Source: Elephas maximus indicus (Eukaryota; Chordata; Mammalia; Proboscidea; Elephantidae). Taken from it: a stretch of 64,000 nucleotides of DNA. The stretch covers positions 46,342,635 to 46,406,634 of the forward strand of contig NC_064827.1 in NCBI RefSeq assembly GCF_024166365.1, written 5' to 3'. The position numbers were made by a program, and so were the translations under genes. This document shows, piece by piece, positions 11,801 through 21,039 of the stretch (the first letter of the stretch is position 1; each line of letters starts with the position of its first letter). Below the pieces are notes generated by a model that was not told where the DNA came from, ran no database searches, and worked only from the letters and a program-made list of their open reading frames with translations.

Positions 11801-14800
11801 GTAAACTGTGCCACAGATTACCAGCTCAGTTCTAGTCAGGTCTTTTCGTTTTACAGATGTTGTTAATGATTTGTAAATAGCCCTTTACAGTTTATAAAAC
11901 AAGCACTTATTCAAATCTGCTAGTATCACCTGATTTACAGGTGAGGCGATGATGGCTCAGGGAGCCTGTGAGAGTTTCCCTGTGTCACACAGCTAGAAGT
12001 AGCAGTGCCAGGCCTGCACCCAGTAACTGAGTTTTCTCTTCCACAGATGGATTCTTGCATTGAAGCCTTTGGTACCACCAAACAGAAGCGAGCTCTGAAC
12101 TCCAGGAGAATGAACAGAGTTGGCAATGAATCTTTGAATCTTGCAGTAGCTAAAGCCGCAGAGAATATCATTGATACGAAGGGGGTGACTGGTAAGCGGC
12201 TGGGGCTTTGGGTAAGAGTCTGCCCATAAAGACAGCTTTCTCTTCTTTTGAGATCTTTGGCCTGCTCCACAATGGAAATGATGGGAATTAGAGGCTGGAT
12301 TCTTTCTCTCACTGAGGGCATCCTCAGGACAGGCTCTGGAAGTAGTAGGAAACATGACAGATGGCCCTGCCCTCAGCGAGCTCACAGACAAGTAGAGGAG
12401 ACAGACGTGTGAATGGATGTGTGCACCACTGTGTTCCTGGTGCCCTTGTTGCAGCCTGCAGGGCAGTTTGGGCACAGAGGAGGGAGGAGGCCTCAGTTTT
12501 TTCTGTTGAGTCACAGGGAGGCTTTGGTCAAAAAAAGCTTGATGCGATGATGATTGACCTGGGCCACTAGAGACACCCTTTCACTTTGAGATCAGCGGAC
12601 AATGTGGCAAGGCGTTGTGTCTTTGGACCTTTTTCTGGTCCTGAATTCCTAGGCAGCTTGAGTATTTAATTGTATTATTTAAACATGTATTTGTTGTTAA
12701 AAGGCATTATAAGAACACAAGAGAAAGTTTATATAAAAGCAGTTTTTCCATTAAGAGTAGAATTTTAGTAATTTAAAAAAAATTTTCCACACCCTATGAT
12801 TATATAAATATCTTTATATGTTTTCTTTTAATACATTCAGTTTTATGTTTTTACGTTTAAACCTTAACTTTGTGAAGTTTTTTTTTTTTTTTTTGCCATA
12901 TGGTGTGAGATATGGATCTAATTTTATATTTTCCAAACAATTTAGCTAGTTGTTCCCAACGCTGTCCTTTCCTTTTGTAAAAGATGATTTAAAAAGTCTT
13001 TATCATTTGACTACCTTCCTAAAACACTTAGTTGTGTTGTTCTGTTCCATTGTTCTGACTGCTTATCTGGTAGCAGTACCAGGCTGTTTTGATTATAGCA
13101 GCCTTATCATTTGGTTTATTGTCTGATAGGACAAATTCATCCTTATTTTCCACAAGTGTATATTAGCTTTTATAGCATGTTATTTCTTCCAGGTGATCTT
13201 AATTATTTTGTTAATTTCCTTCAAGATCCAGTTGGGGAGAGCCAGCACCTTTATACCCGGGAACATAGGTCTCACCATTGATTCAAAGACACACTTTAAT
13301 ATCTAAGTAAAATTTTTTGACTTTTTCGTTTACTTCTGGTATTAAAGGACATTTAAAAAGAGAAACAGTTTACCCATATTCCTGTCATTCCATCAGACCA
13401 ACTATTACAATTTTTTCTGTTTTCTTCTCCATCCTTCTTTATATGCATACTTAATTCTTACATGTTTATTTTTGTAAGGTAGTTACAATTTTATATTCTG
13501 ACTCTCCCCTCTCCCCGACCCTCTGGTTTCAATATGTGGAGAAATTTTCTGGACGTTAAACTGTTAAAGACTATTTTGAATCTCCCTCATTTCTAGCTCC
13601 TCTCATATGGTACTATATTAGTATATCTGTTTATCCCAACTACACTCTAAGTTACTTGAGTGGGGAACCATAGTGCTTGGTTAATGTTTGTTTCGTGAGT
13701 GAACATAGTAGTCCTGGAGCGGTCACCCGATGGGGAGGTTGGGTCAGGTTGGTGGAAACATTCAGATGAGGTGTTTGTGGACCAGTTGTGGTCTTGAGTG
13801 CACGGGTTGCAAAGAGTGTTGGGGAACCTGAAGCCATGCAGGGTGGTACTGACGCTGATTGATCCTCTTTTGAAAAGCTCTGGTTAGTGATGCCATGCAG
13901 GATGACTTGCAAGATGGTTCTGTGTACCTTCCTCCCTGTTACGCTGACGCAGACAAGCCGGAAGACGTGTATAAATTTGAAGATCGTATCCTTTTTGCGG
14001 TAGAAAATCTGCCTCGTTTCACAAATCGGGATGTTTGCATAGGAATGGCACAGCCAGGCTCTGAGGGTGTCCGTGTTCCTGTGACCTTCACAAAGACTAC
14101 ATGCAAACCTCTGCAGTTGCTCCAGTGTTGTTCCTGGGAGGTCAGCTGGGCTTCCTCACTAGCTGAGGGATCTGCTTCAGCCCCAGCCCCTCACCCTGTT
14201 CCTCAGCAAGATGCCAAATGCCCACTGCTCAGACCTTGGGGCCCCTCTCCCTCAGCACTCAAAATGGGACTTGAGTCTGCCAATGCCCAAAGTCTAGAGC
14301 AGACTAATTTTGTAAAAGGAAGGATTGTAGCTTAGAATTTCACTTCTCAGGGGCCTAGTCAGATAGAAGATGCCGCAGTGGCTTTATGATAAGAAAGAGA
14401 AGGCAGAAAAGTCCAGGCATTTGATAGGTAGCCACTGTGTTTTCAGCTTGTTCACAGCAGTCACCTTGTTGACTTGTTTAGCAGGTAACAGCTTGTCTGC
14501 CGGGATGTGAACAGATCACACATTGCCCCAGAGTCTCCCATCAAAGCAGAGCTCCTTAGATGCATAATACTATGATCATTTTTTTGTTTTTTCCATTCAC
14601 ATACCATTCTTGTGACAATTCCATCCTTTCTCCTTTCTCTGCTGTTGGGGTAGGAGACTTGGCATCCTCCTTATGTTAAGTTCTTTTATGCTGAAGGACA
14701 GTTTTAAGACCTCAGCTGTACAGAATCAGATTAATTGTAGTCCTCATTTCCTGACAGGTGTTAGTTACTGTTGGTTTGGGACAGTTTTAAACTCACTTTA

Positions 14801-17800
14801 AACTTAACTACTTCAGAGTTTCTGCCTTTACCCATGATAACAATTTCACCAGTAATAACAATGGCCTCTCTGTGATACTTCCCTGTTTACAAAACACTTT
14901 GCAGCGTACTGGTTGCCCCTCCTGTAATGAGCCCAGGATGGCAGCAGGGCAGCGACTCATTCCCTACCCTCTCCTTTTTTCCTTTTTGTTTGGCAGTTTT
15001 TTTAAACAGCTTTATTGAGATATTATCACATACAACACAATTCACCCACTTAATGTGTACAACTCAATGTTTTTTAAGTATATTCCCAGGGTTGTGCAAC
15101 TATCATTGCAGTCTAATTTTAGAACGTTTTCTTTCCCCCTAAAAGAACCCCCGTGTCCATTAGCAGTCACCCCTCATTCCCCACCACCACTCCCAGCCCC
15201 TGGCAACCACTTAACGTATATCAGGGTATTGATGTTTGAGTTTTTACATGTTGGTTATTAGGGGTAACACTGCTATAAACATTCATACACCAGCTTTGTG
15301 TGGACATACGTTTTCATTTCTTTTGGGTGTGTACCTAGTAATGCAATTGCTACATCATATGGTAACTGTACGTTTAACCCTTTGAGGAACTGTCAGACTG
15401 TTTTCAAAAGCATCTGCCATTTCACCAGCAATGTAGAAGGGTTCCAGTTCCACATCCTCACCACCACTCGTTACTGTGTGTCTTTGATTAGAGCCATCCT
15501 AGGGGCGTGAAGTGTTATCTCATGGTTTTACTTGCCATTTCCCTCATGGCTATTGATTTTGGTCATTTTTATTTATATACACACACACACGTACTTTTTT
15601 TTGTACTTTAGATGGAGGTGTACAGAACTGGTTTCTCATTAAACAGTACGTACATTGTTTTATGACATTGGTTAACACCCACACGACATGTCAGCAGTCT
15701 CCCTTCTCAACCTTAGGTTCCCTATTACCAGCTCTCCTGTCCCCTCCTGCCTTCTAGTCCTTGCCCATGGGCTGTCATGCCCCTTTAGTCTCATTTTGTT
15801 TTATGGGCCTGTCTAATCTTTGGCTGAAGGGTGAACCTCAGGAGTGGCTTCATTACTGAGCTAAAAGGGTGTCTGGGAGCCATACTCTCGGGGTTTCTCC
15901 AGTCTCTGTCAGGCCAGTCAGTCTGGTTTTTCTTGGTGAGTTAGAATTTTGTTCTACGTTTTTCTCCAGCTCTGTCCAGGACCCTCTGTTGTGATCCCTG
16001 GATTTTGAGCATCTTTCCATATTGTTATTGGCCATTTGTATATCTTTGGAGAAATGTCCTATTGCCTTTTAACTGATGAGAAGCTGGGTCTGAGGATGGC
16101 GAAGTGACTTGCCCCTGGTCGTACAGCTTAGTAACAGACAAAGGACTAGAACCAGAATTGCTGGTTCCCTGATCAAAACTGTTTGTACCACAGCTGTGAC
16201 AGCACCTTTTGTTCTTTCCCTTCATGCCTTTTAATTTAAATTGCTTGTATTTTCTCTTGCTTAAACAAAAGGTAGTTAGGATGGGCTAATTGGAGAGAGT
16301 CTTCAACAGAATATTGACGAGCTTGAGTTGATAACCTTGCCTAGGATTGTCCTAGACAATACCTGTACAGAGAGTTAATGCTGTGCTGCAGAGAGAGGTG
16401 ACTTAGGGGCTGCCTAGGCCCACGTGGTGCTGAGGATGGGCTGTGGCATCAGATGACTTGGCTTTAAGCTCTGTCACTTACCAGCTGTGTGGCCTTGAAC
16501 AAGTGTGTTAACTGCTGTAAGCCTCTATTTTCTTAACTGGAAAAATGAGGCTAGCCGTTCTTGTCTTGCCTCTTAAATGGGTTGCTTGTGAGGCTCAGAT
16601 GAGAGAATGAATATGAAAGATTTTTGAAATACAAATATAAGTAGACTTTCCTGTCTCAGGAACAGGATGGCCTCAACAGCAAAGGGTTGACTGTACATAA
16701 AAAAGAAAAAAAAAACTGGGGAAGAAATTAAGGGGATGGGGGAAGGGCTAGTTTGATGTTTCCATTTTGGTTGGATTGGGTTCTTGACCTGTAACTAGTT
16801 CTTTCCCCTGCTGAGTATGAAGCTCTTAAAAGTCCATCTGAAGTATTCAGGACTGTCACATCAGAAGAAATACTGAAGATGATTGAAGAGAACAGGTATC
16901 CCCACTTGGGCAGGTGGAAGGTCTGTGGGAGTGATGTTGGGACACAACAGCAGTCAGACATGAAGCGGGACCTTTGGTGTCAGTGAGGAGGCATGTCTGT
17001 CCAGCATTTGAACGTGAATGAGCCAGCGTTTCCTTGAATGTTTGGGCCTCCAGGCCTGTTATTCCAAGGCTGTCAGTGGTGTTCAAGGGAGAGAGTTGGT
17101 ATCTGGTATGTGGAACCCAGCACGGGGCAGAAGGGTGGTGAGTTGGGGCAGGAACCAGAGAAGTTGCCTAAAATATTTACTCTCTAGCCCTCTACTGACA
17201 CCTGCACTAAGCCATGCAGGTAATGTTGAGTGTGATGGCCCTTCATTGACTGTTGAGTGTGTCAGGTGTGAGAGGTGCCTGCTGTTCTCATTATGAGGGA
17301 GTAAATGGTTTCTGACAGACCCCATCTTATCCTAATACATGCCTCCCTTTCCCTTCTTGTTTTAGACACTGTTCCTTTGTCATTGAAGCACTGAAGTCCT
17401 TGCCATCAAATGAGGAGAGCCGAGACCGCCAGGCCCGATGCATTTGGTTCCTGGACACCCTCATCAAATTTCGAGCTCAGAAAGTGATTAAGCGGAAAAG
17501 TAAGCCCATGACAGGCATTTTATTCTAGTTATTTTTCAGTCCATTATTTGCTTATAAATCTTAAATCAGCTCTAATGAGAGAAGAAAAAGGATTTGTCTG
17601 TCCAGGTCTTTATTTTTAACTGTGCAACACTGAGAGTCCTCTTAGTACCGCTGACATGCCATGAGGACATGCCAAACTCTTTTCTCTGTTTGGCTCTCCC
17701 ATTTTCTTATCTGAAAATGGGGAAAGGTGGGATTATATGATTGCTTAGAGCCTACGTTCATTGCCTCTGTTCTGCATTAGGCAAAGTATAGTATCCAGGT

Positions 17801-20800
17801 CAAATCAAATGAAAACTTTAAGGGACTGTTACAACAAACATCAGTTACGTAGGGAGAAAAAATCGGCCTTGCTTATGGAGGTTTAATGGGTTGCTTGTGA
17901 AGAGGGGTTGGGTTGTGTCAACTAATTTTTGTCTGGGAGAGAGCCAGTTTCTGATGGTAACCTCAGTGCTGCCTGTAGCTAGGGCCATGGGTGGCTCCCA
18001 TACCCTCTAACTCGCCCAGAGTTGGAAACCTAGTAGGAGACATTCACGGTTTTAAGCACCAGGTGTATTTGGGTCATTGTTACTGTGACTGGGGACCAAG
18101 AGTACATTCATATTTTTTGGTGTTTGCTTTCAAACTCTCTAGGCCTCACTTGAGTCTATTTTTTCATTTTTGCTCCCATGCCATCACAAACGTCTCTCGT
18201 GTGTATGATCTGAAGGCTGAAGTACACCTGAGCATACTGTCATTTTAAAGTGGCTGGCTGTGCTTCTCAAACCATATTACAGTGGCCCAGCTGTTGGTCG
18301 CTTCTCCCAGCTCATAGATGAGACATGGCCTAAGGGTTTTGAAAGATGATGATTAAGCTCAACTTTGTGTTGTAGGTGCCTTGGGACCTGGAGTTCCACA
18401 CATCATCACCACCAAACTCCTGAAGCACTTTACCTGTTTGACTTACAACAATGGCAGGTCAGGGGAGTTCATGTCCCAGTTTCTGCTTGTGAAGTAGAAA
18501 GCAGGTTGGGGGCAAGGGGTGGAAGTGGGAAGTAGGGGCTTGGCTTCAATTCCAAGTCCGAGATATACAGTGCTGAAGAGAGCACTGACATTTGGAAGGG
18601 TTCTGGGATCAAGTTTAAGAAACATTTGTATGTACTGTATTCTCCTTGGAGAAATTTACTTATATTTTTGCAATAGTGAAGGCTCTGGAAAGTCCTACAA
18701 CAAAGACTTATTTCACTTCACACGCTCCTTTCGAGGAACCCTTCCTAAAGTCCCAGAACTCGTGTTCTGTGGAAGGGCAGTGTTGCAGAAAAGGGCAGGT
18801 TAACGTGATGACGAGGAAAGAACCCCAGGCAGCGTGCTGGGGCTTCCTTCCTGCCATCTACTTGGATCGTGCTGCCTGCTCCTGCATGTGCTTGGGAGAG
18901 TCATCAGCAACTACATTTGGGGTGACTGTTTTCCCATCAGCCCTGCTGAGCAGATAAAGGACAAAGACTCAGGGGTCCTCACCAGTGAGAAGCTCTAACT
19001 GTGCCTGGGGAAAGTGTAGGGCTGCCTTTCCCTGTCCCACTTGGAGGGAAACACTGGGATTGGCTTACTGTTGCACTGTGTGTGAAGGCTCAGGCACCTT
19101 TAAAGGGACAAGGAATGCTGCCTCAATTCCTTCTCCCTTTCCCCAAGGTGGTAAAACATGGAGTGTGTATGAGAACAGTATTAGATGTTTTTGCTTTTGG
19201 AGAAATCAACTTAAGAGTTTAATTTTGTGTTCCCTTTACTATCACTGATTCTGCAGTTTACGGAACTTAATTTCGGATTCAATGAAGGCAAAGATTACTG
19301 CATATGTAATCATACTGGCCTTGCACATAAATGACTTCCAGGTTGACCTGACGATGTTGCAGAGGGACCTGAAGCTCAGTGAGAAAAGGTGAGCACAACA
19401 GCATAAAAAGCTCCCCCGTGAAACTGTTGCCACCAAGTCGATTCCAACTCATAGCAACCCTTTAGGACAGAGTAGAACTGCCCCCAAAGGTTTAGCTGGT
19501 GGATTCGAACTACCAGCCTTTTAGTTAGCAGTCGAGCTCTTAACCACTCTGCCACCACGGGGACTTAATGTAGCCACAAAACCATAATTTGGCCTTTGCA
19601 CTAATCTTTGTGGGCTTGCATTTGTTCATTCGTGTTAAGAAATTTGCCCAGATAATGGGCAGAAATGTTTCCATTTACCTTTATTAGTGTGACTATAATT
19701 AGTATGATGTATTACTAGTTCCACTGGAAAGCGTGAGGCACCATCAAGGGAACTGGGGACGTTTTGTATGGGAAGGACTTGGGACCAGGTGTGGGGATTC
19801 AGGAAGGTAGGGCCTGGGGAAGTTGGAATCAAAAGCTCTCACAATTTCGGTGAGTGAATGAATGAACAACCAGACACTACTGAGTTTCTTCTCTATACTA
19901 TGCACGGTATGAATTCTGAAGTATTATCTCTTTGATTTTCCTAAAAAAACAATTGAGGAATCTGGGTTTCAGAGAAGTAAATGACTTCCCCAAGGTCACT
20001 CAGCCAAGAAGGGGAATAGTTGGACTTCAGCCCTCAGCATCCTGCTCCTTTATAACCAAGCAGCCTCCACTCTCTGGATTGTTGTCACTGGGGAGGAGGA
20101 TTCTGTATGGCCCAGAGCAGTGAAACTCATGGGTGGAAGTTGTAAGAAAACCCAGTTTTTCAGCTTAGCAAAAATAACTTTTTCAGAGTCAGATGGAAGG
20201 GGCTGCCACGGGATTCGTTCAAGGCAAGGCGGAGCTGTTGTTTGGGAGGGATGCCACGTTTGGGCTTCCCTGACTGGGCTGGGAGAGTGACGGAGATAAC
20301 CTTTAAGGTCCCCTCTAACTGTTAGCAGGGATTTAGACTGAGTAGAGGACAGAACTCCCCAGGGTCCTGAACTGTGGGGTCAGTTGGCCTTTGTTGGTAA
20401 TTTAGGGGCATCTGATGTCCAAGGACCCTGATGGCATTTCAGGGGAGCCTGTGAAAACACCCTTGTATGGAGTCTCTTGCAGTCAATCTGGAATGTTAAT
20501 TCTGAGGGTTGTCCGCAAATGACATTCTCATAAGCAGTGAGTTTGAAAGATCAGAGAACAGATACTGGAGTCTGTAAAATTCTAGCACGTGCCCTACCCT
20601 AGTTGCATTTATAGCTTGCCATAGGAAGCAAAGAACATTATTAATAGGGATCTAGATAACCTGGTTTTCCATCACCTATATAGTTGTTTTCTAATGGCAA
20701 CACATTTAAGTGAAGTTGTCCAGCTGATGGCTTTGAGGGGGATCTTGTCTGCCTCTCTGCTGGGGCTTTGCTTAATGGCCACTTCGGGGAATTTTGGAGC

Positions 20801-21039
20801 ATGAGTGTACCACTCCCTCCTGCCAAGCCTCACTGGGCAGTGACATTGAGGGGTGTGTGTCCATTTGTTCCTTCCTTAGGATAATTGAGATAGCGAAAGC
20901 CATGAGGCTGAAGATCTCAAAAAGAACGGTGCCTGTGGTAGCCGGCAGGGAAGAAGAGCACAGACTGGGCACCCTGTCCATCCCGCTGCCTCCAGCCCAG
21001 ACCTCGGACCACCAGTCAAAACGGAGGAGAGTCACCTAG
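5740..21039 (+). CDS. POLR1E: RNA polymerase I subunit RPA49 (PAF53), 12 coding exons
   Basis: The spliced reading frame is 1260 nt, encoding 419 aa from MAAEVLPSARWLYCG to SKRRRVT, with every junction in frame and GT/AG borders. POLR1E is the RPA49 subunit of RNA polymerase I, which transcribes rRNA genes in the nucleolus. It forms a TFIIF-like heterodimer with POLR1G through its N-terminal part (roughly residues 1-115, exons 1-4). A linker (about 115-185, exons 5-6) leads to a C-terminal tandem winged-helix region that contacts DNA (about 185-400, exons 7-12). The exon-by-exon protein matches the mammalian orthologue closely by recognition from memory, with only scattered substitutions. The ATG at 5740 is the expected start, in a GAG-ATGG context. 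The last residues are basic. The gene is convergent with FBXO10, as in human. Function is assigned by orthology. Confidence 0.97.
6346..6449 (+). CDS. POLR1E: POLR1E coding exon 2
   Basis: Follows acceptor TTACAG and encodes residues 26-60, including QFSNGKLQNPGNMHFTLY. It ends in phase 0 at the strong donor GTAAGT. It is part of the dimerisation domain. Confidence 0.97.
6772..7002 (+). mobile_element. Ancient hAT-like DNA transposon, non-autonomous
   Basis: Ends are inverted: CAGGGTTTCTCAAC at the left and GTTGAGAGCCTCTG at the right. The body contains the widespread mammalian pattern of a stretch ending in TGACATTTGGGGCCAGATAA and, further on, CAAACATTGCCAAATGTCC. The family name is not assigned. 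Confidence 0.7.
7692..7768 (+). CDS. POLR1E: POLR1E coding exon 3
   Basis: Follows acceptor TTTTAG. Encodes residues 61-85 (AAETDRLSYVGNNFGTGALK then CNTLC) and two bases of Arg86. Donor GTAGTG at 7769. Confidence 0.97.
8322..8480 (-). repeat. AfroSINE (short form)
   Basis: In POLR1E intron 3, reverse orientation: A-rich tail then GTTGCCGTCGAGTCGATTCC and the reversed tRNA-like head ending in CCAGGGTTTCC. Confidence 0.93.
9041..9126 (+). CDS. POLR1E: POLR1E coding exon 4
   Basis: Follows acceptor TTATTCAG. Encodes residues 86-114 (HFIGVLNKTSGQMEVYDAEL then FNMHPLFS) plus one base. Donor GTAGGT. It completes the predicted dimerisation module. Confidence 0.97.
9290..9440 (+). repeat. Ancient interspersed repeat, family unassigned
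   Basis: Contains the common mammalian pattern CTACTATATACCAGGCACC followed by the ACAGACAAGAATCCTGTCC-like stretch. A short related piece lies near 2165-2240. Confidence 0.5.
10231..10289. repeat. TG/TATG microsatellite
   Basis: Mixed TG, TATG and TA units in POLR1E intron 4, directly abutting an AfroSINE head at about 10296. Confidence 0.8.
10296..10462 (+). repeat. AfroSINE (short form)
   Basis: Forward copy: head GGAAACTCTGGTG, A-box-like GTGTTGTAGTGG, degenerate B-box, body CTATGGGGCAGTTCTACTCT and tail GGTTGCTATCAGTTGGAATG. Confidence 0.93.
10486..10745 (-). repeat. MIR element, interrupted by a microsatellite
   Basis: Reverse MIR: CTAAGCACTTTCAATATGCT, GGTAGGTACTGTTACTTTT, GAAACTGAGACACGGAGG. 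It is interrupted by a TATG tract at about 10636-10672, then ends in CCAGAGCTGGTGCCCTTATC. Confidence 0.75.
10788..10836 (-). repeat. AfroSINE fragment (3' tail only)
   Basis: Only the tail survives, AAAACCAAGCCAATTGTCAT through GACTCATGGTGACC. Confidence 0.75.
10875..11030 (+). repeat. MIR element
   Basis: Forward MIR with TGGGTTCTAATCCCATCTCT, then a degraded CCTCATTTTTCTTATTTGT and AAAATGAAGACGTTGGACCA. Confidence 0.65.
11233..11291 (+). CDS. POLR1E: POLR1E coding exon 5
   Basis: Follows acceptor TTGGTAG. Encodes residues 115-134 (DESVESELLSQSQTKTYREK), the start of the linker, and ends in phase 0 at donor GTAAGT. It is only 59 nt and begins with an acidic, Ser-rich patch. Confidence 0.96.
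11875..12030 (-). repeat. MIR element abutting POLR1E exon 6
   Basis: Reverse MIR: ACTTATTCAAATC, GATTTACAGGTGAGGCGATG, GTCACACAGCTAGAAGTAGC, CCAGGCCTGCACCCAGTAAC. Its end lies about 16 bp before the exon 6 acceptor. Confidence 0.7.
12047..12191 (+). CDS. POLR1E: POLR1E coding exon 6
   Basis: Follows acceptor CTTCCACAG. Encodes residues 135-182 (MDSCIEAFGTTKQKRALNSR and on to NIIDTKGVT) plus one base. Donor GTAAGC. This linker segment carries a basic cluster and helix-forming sequence; in mammalian PAF53 the linker is reported to contribute to DNA binding. Confidence 0.97.
12800..13330 (-). mobile_element. Old L1 fragment
   Basis: In POLR1E intron 6. The + strand reads the reverse of L1 ORF2, for example GTAGCAGTACCAGGCTGTTT and TTTCCTTCAAGATCC. 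No open frame remains. Confidence 0.65.
13878..13985 (+). CDS. POLR1E: POLR1E coding exon 7
   Basis: Follows acceptor TGAAAAG. Encodes residues 183-218 (ALVSDAMQDDLQDGSVYLPP then CYADADKPEDVYKFED) plus one base. It ends at a weak donor, C|GTATCC. It begins the winged-helix region. Confidence 0.95.
14990..15580 (-). mobile_element. L1 3' end, 5'-truncated
   Basis: In POLR1E intron 7. The + strand shows the reversed L1 3'UTR: TTTAAACAGCTTTATTGAGA, AATTCACCCACTTAATGTGT, then GGTGTGTACCTAGTAATGCA and the low-complexity end. Confidence 0.8.
16070..16205 (-). repeat. MIR element
   Basis: Reverse MIR with GAGAAGCTGGGTCTGAGG, AAGTGACTTGCCCCTGGTCG and ACTAGAACCAGAATTGCTGG. Confidence 0.6.
16436..16640 (+). 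repeat. MIR element
   Basis: Forward MIR with the conserved core CACTTACCAGCTGTGTGGCC, then AAATGAGGCTAG and GTGAGGCTCAGATGAGAGAA. Confidence 0.85.
16799..16895 (+). CDS. POLR1E: POLR1E coding exon 8
   Basis: Follows acceptor GTAACTAG, which has a poor pyrimidine tract. Encodes residues 219-250 (LLSPAEYEALKSPSEVFRTV then TSEEILKMIEEN) plus two bases. Donor GTATCC is the same weak type as exon 7. The frame and match to the orthologue at both junctions support the boundaries. Confidence 0.94.
17366..17499 (+). CDS. POLR1E: POLR1E coding exon 9
   Basis: Follows acceptor TGTTTTAG. Encodes residues 251-295 (RHCSFVIEALKSLPSNEESR, then DRQARCIWFLDTLIKFRAQK, VIKRK) plus one base. Donor GTAAGC. It carries the core of the first winged helix. 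Confidence 0.97.
18376..18457 (+). CDS. POLR1E: POLR1E coding exon 10
   Basis: Follows acceptor GTTGTAG. Encodes residues 296-322 (SALGPGVPHIITTKLLKHFT then CLTYNNG) plus two bases. Donor GTCAGG. Confidence 0.97.
19257..19388 (+). CDS. POLR1E: POLR1E coding exon 11
   Basis: Follows acceptor TTCTGCAG. Encodes residues 323-366 (SLRNLISDSMKAKITAYVII, then LALHINDFQVDLTMLQRDLK, LSEK) plus two bases. Donor GTGAGC. An AfroSINE begins about 30 bp past the donor. Confidence 0.97.
19419..19563 (-). repeat. AfroSINE, near POLR1E exon 11
   Basis: Reverse copy in intron 11: AACTGTTGCCACCAAGTCGA, GGACAGAGTAGAACTGCCC, GGTGGATTCGAACTACCAGC, CCACTCTGCCACCACGGGG. It begins about 30 bp past the exon 11 donor. 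Confidence 0.92.
19870..20075 (-). repeat. MIR element
   Basis: Reverse MIR in POLR1E intron 11: AGTATTATCTCTTTGATTTT, AAGTAAATGACTTCCCCAAG, GTCACTCAGCCAAGAAGGGG, CATCCTGCTCCTTTATAACC. Confidence 0.7.
20880..21039 (+). CDS. POLR1E: POLR1E coding exon 12 (last)
   Basis: Follows acceptor CTTCCTTAG. Encodes residues 367-419 and the stop TAG at 21037-21039. It finishes the second winged helix (RIIEIAKAMRLKISKR) and the basic C-terminus SKRRRVT. Confidence 0.97.

Noticed and set aside
13986-14335. Open frame continuing past POLR1E exon 7
   Set aside because: It reads through the donor into intron 7; the protein after FED diverges from the family, while exon 8 continues it exactly.
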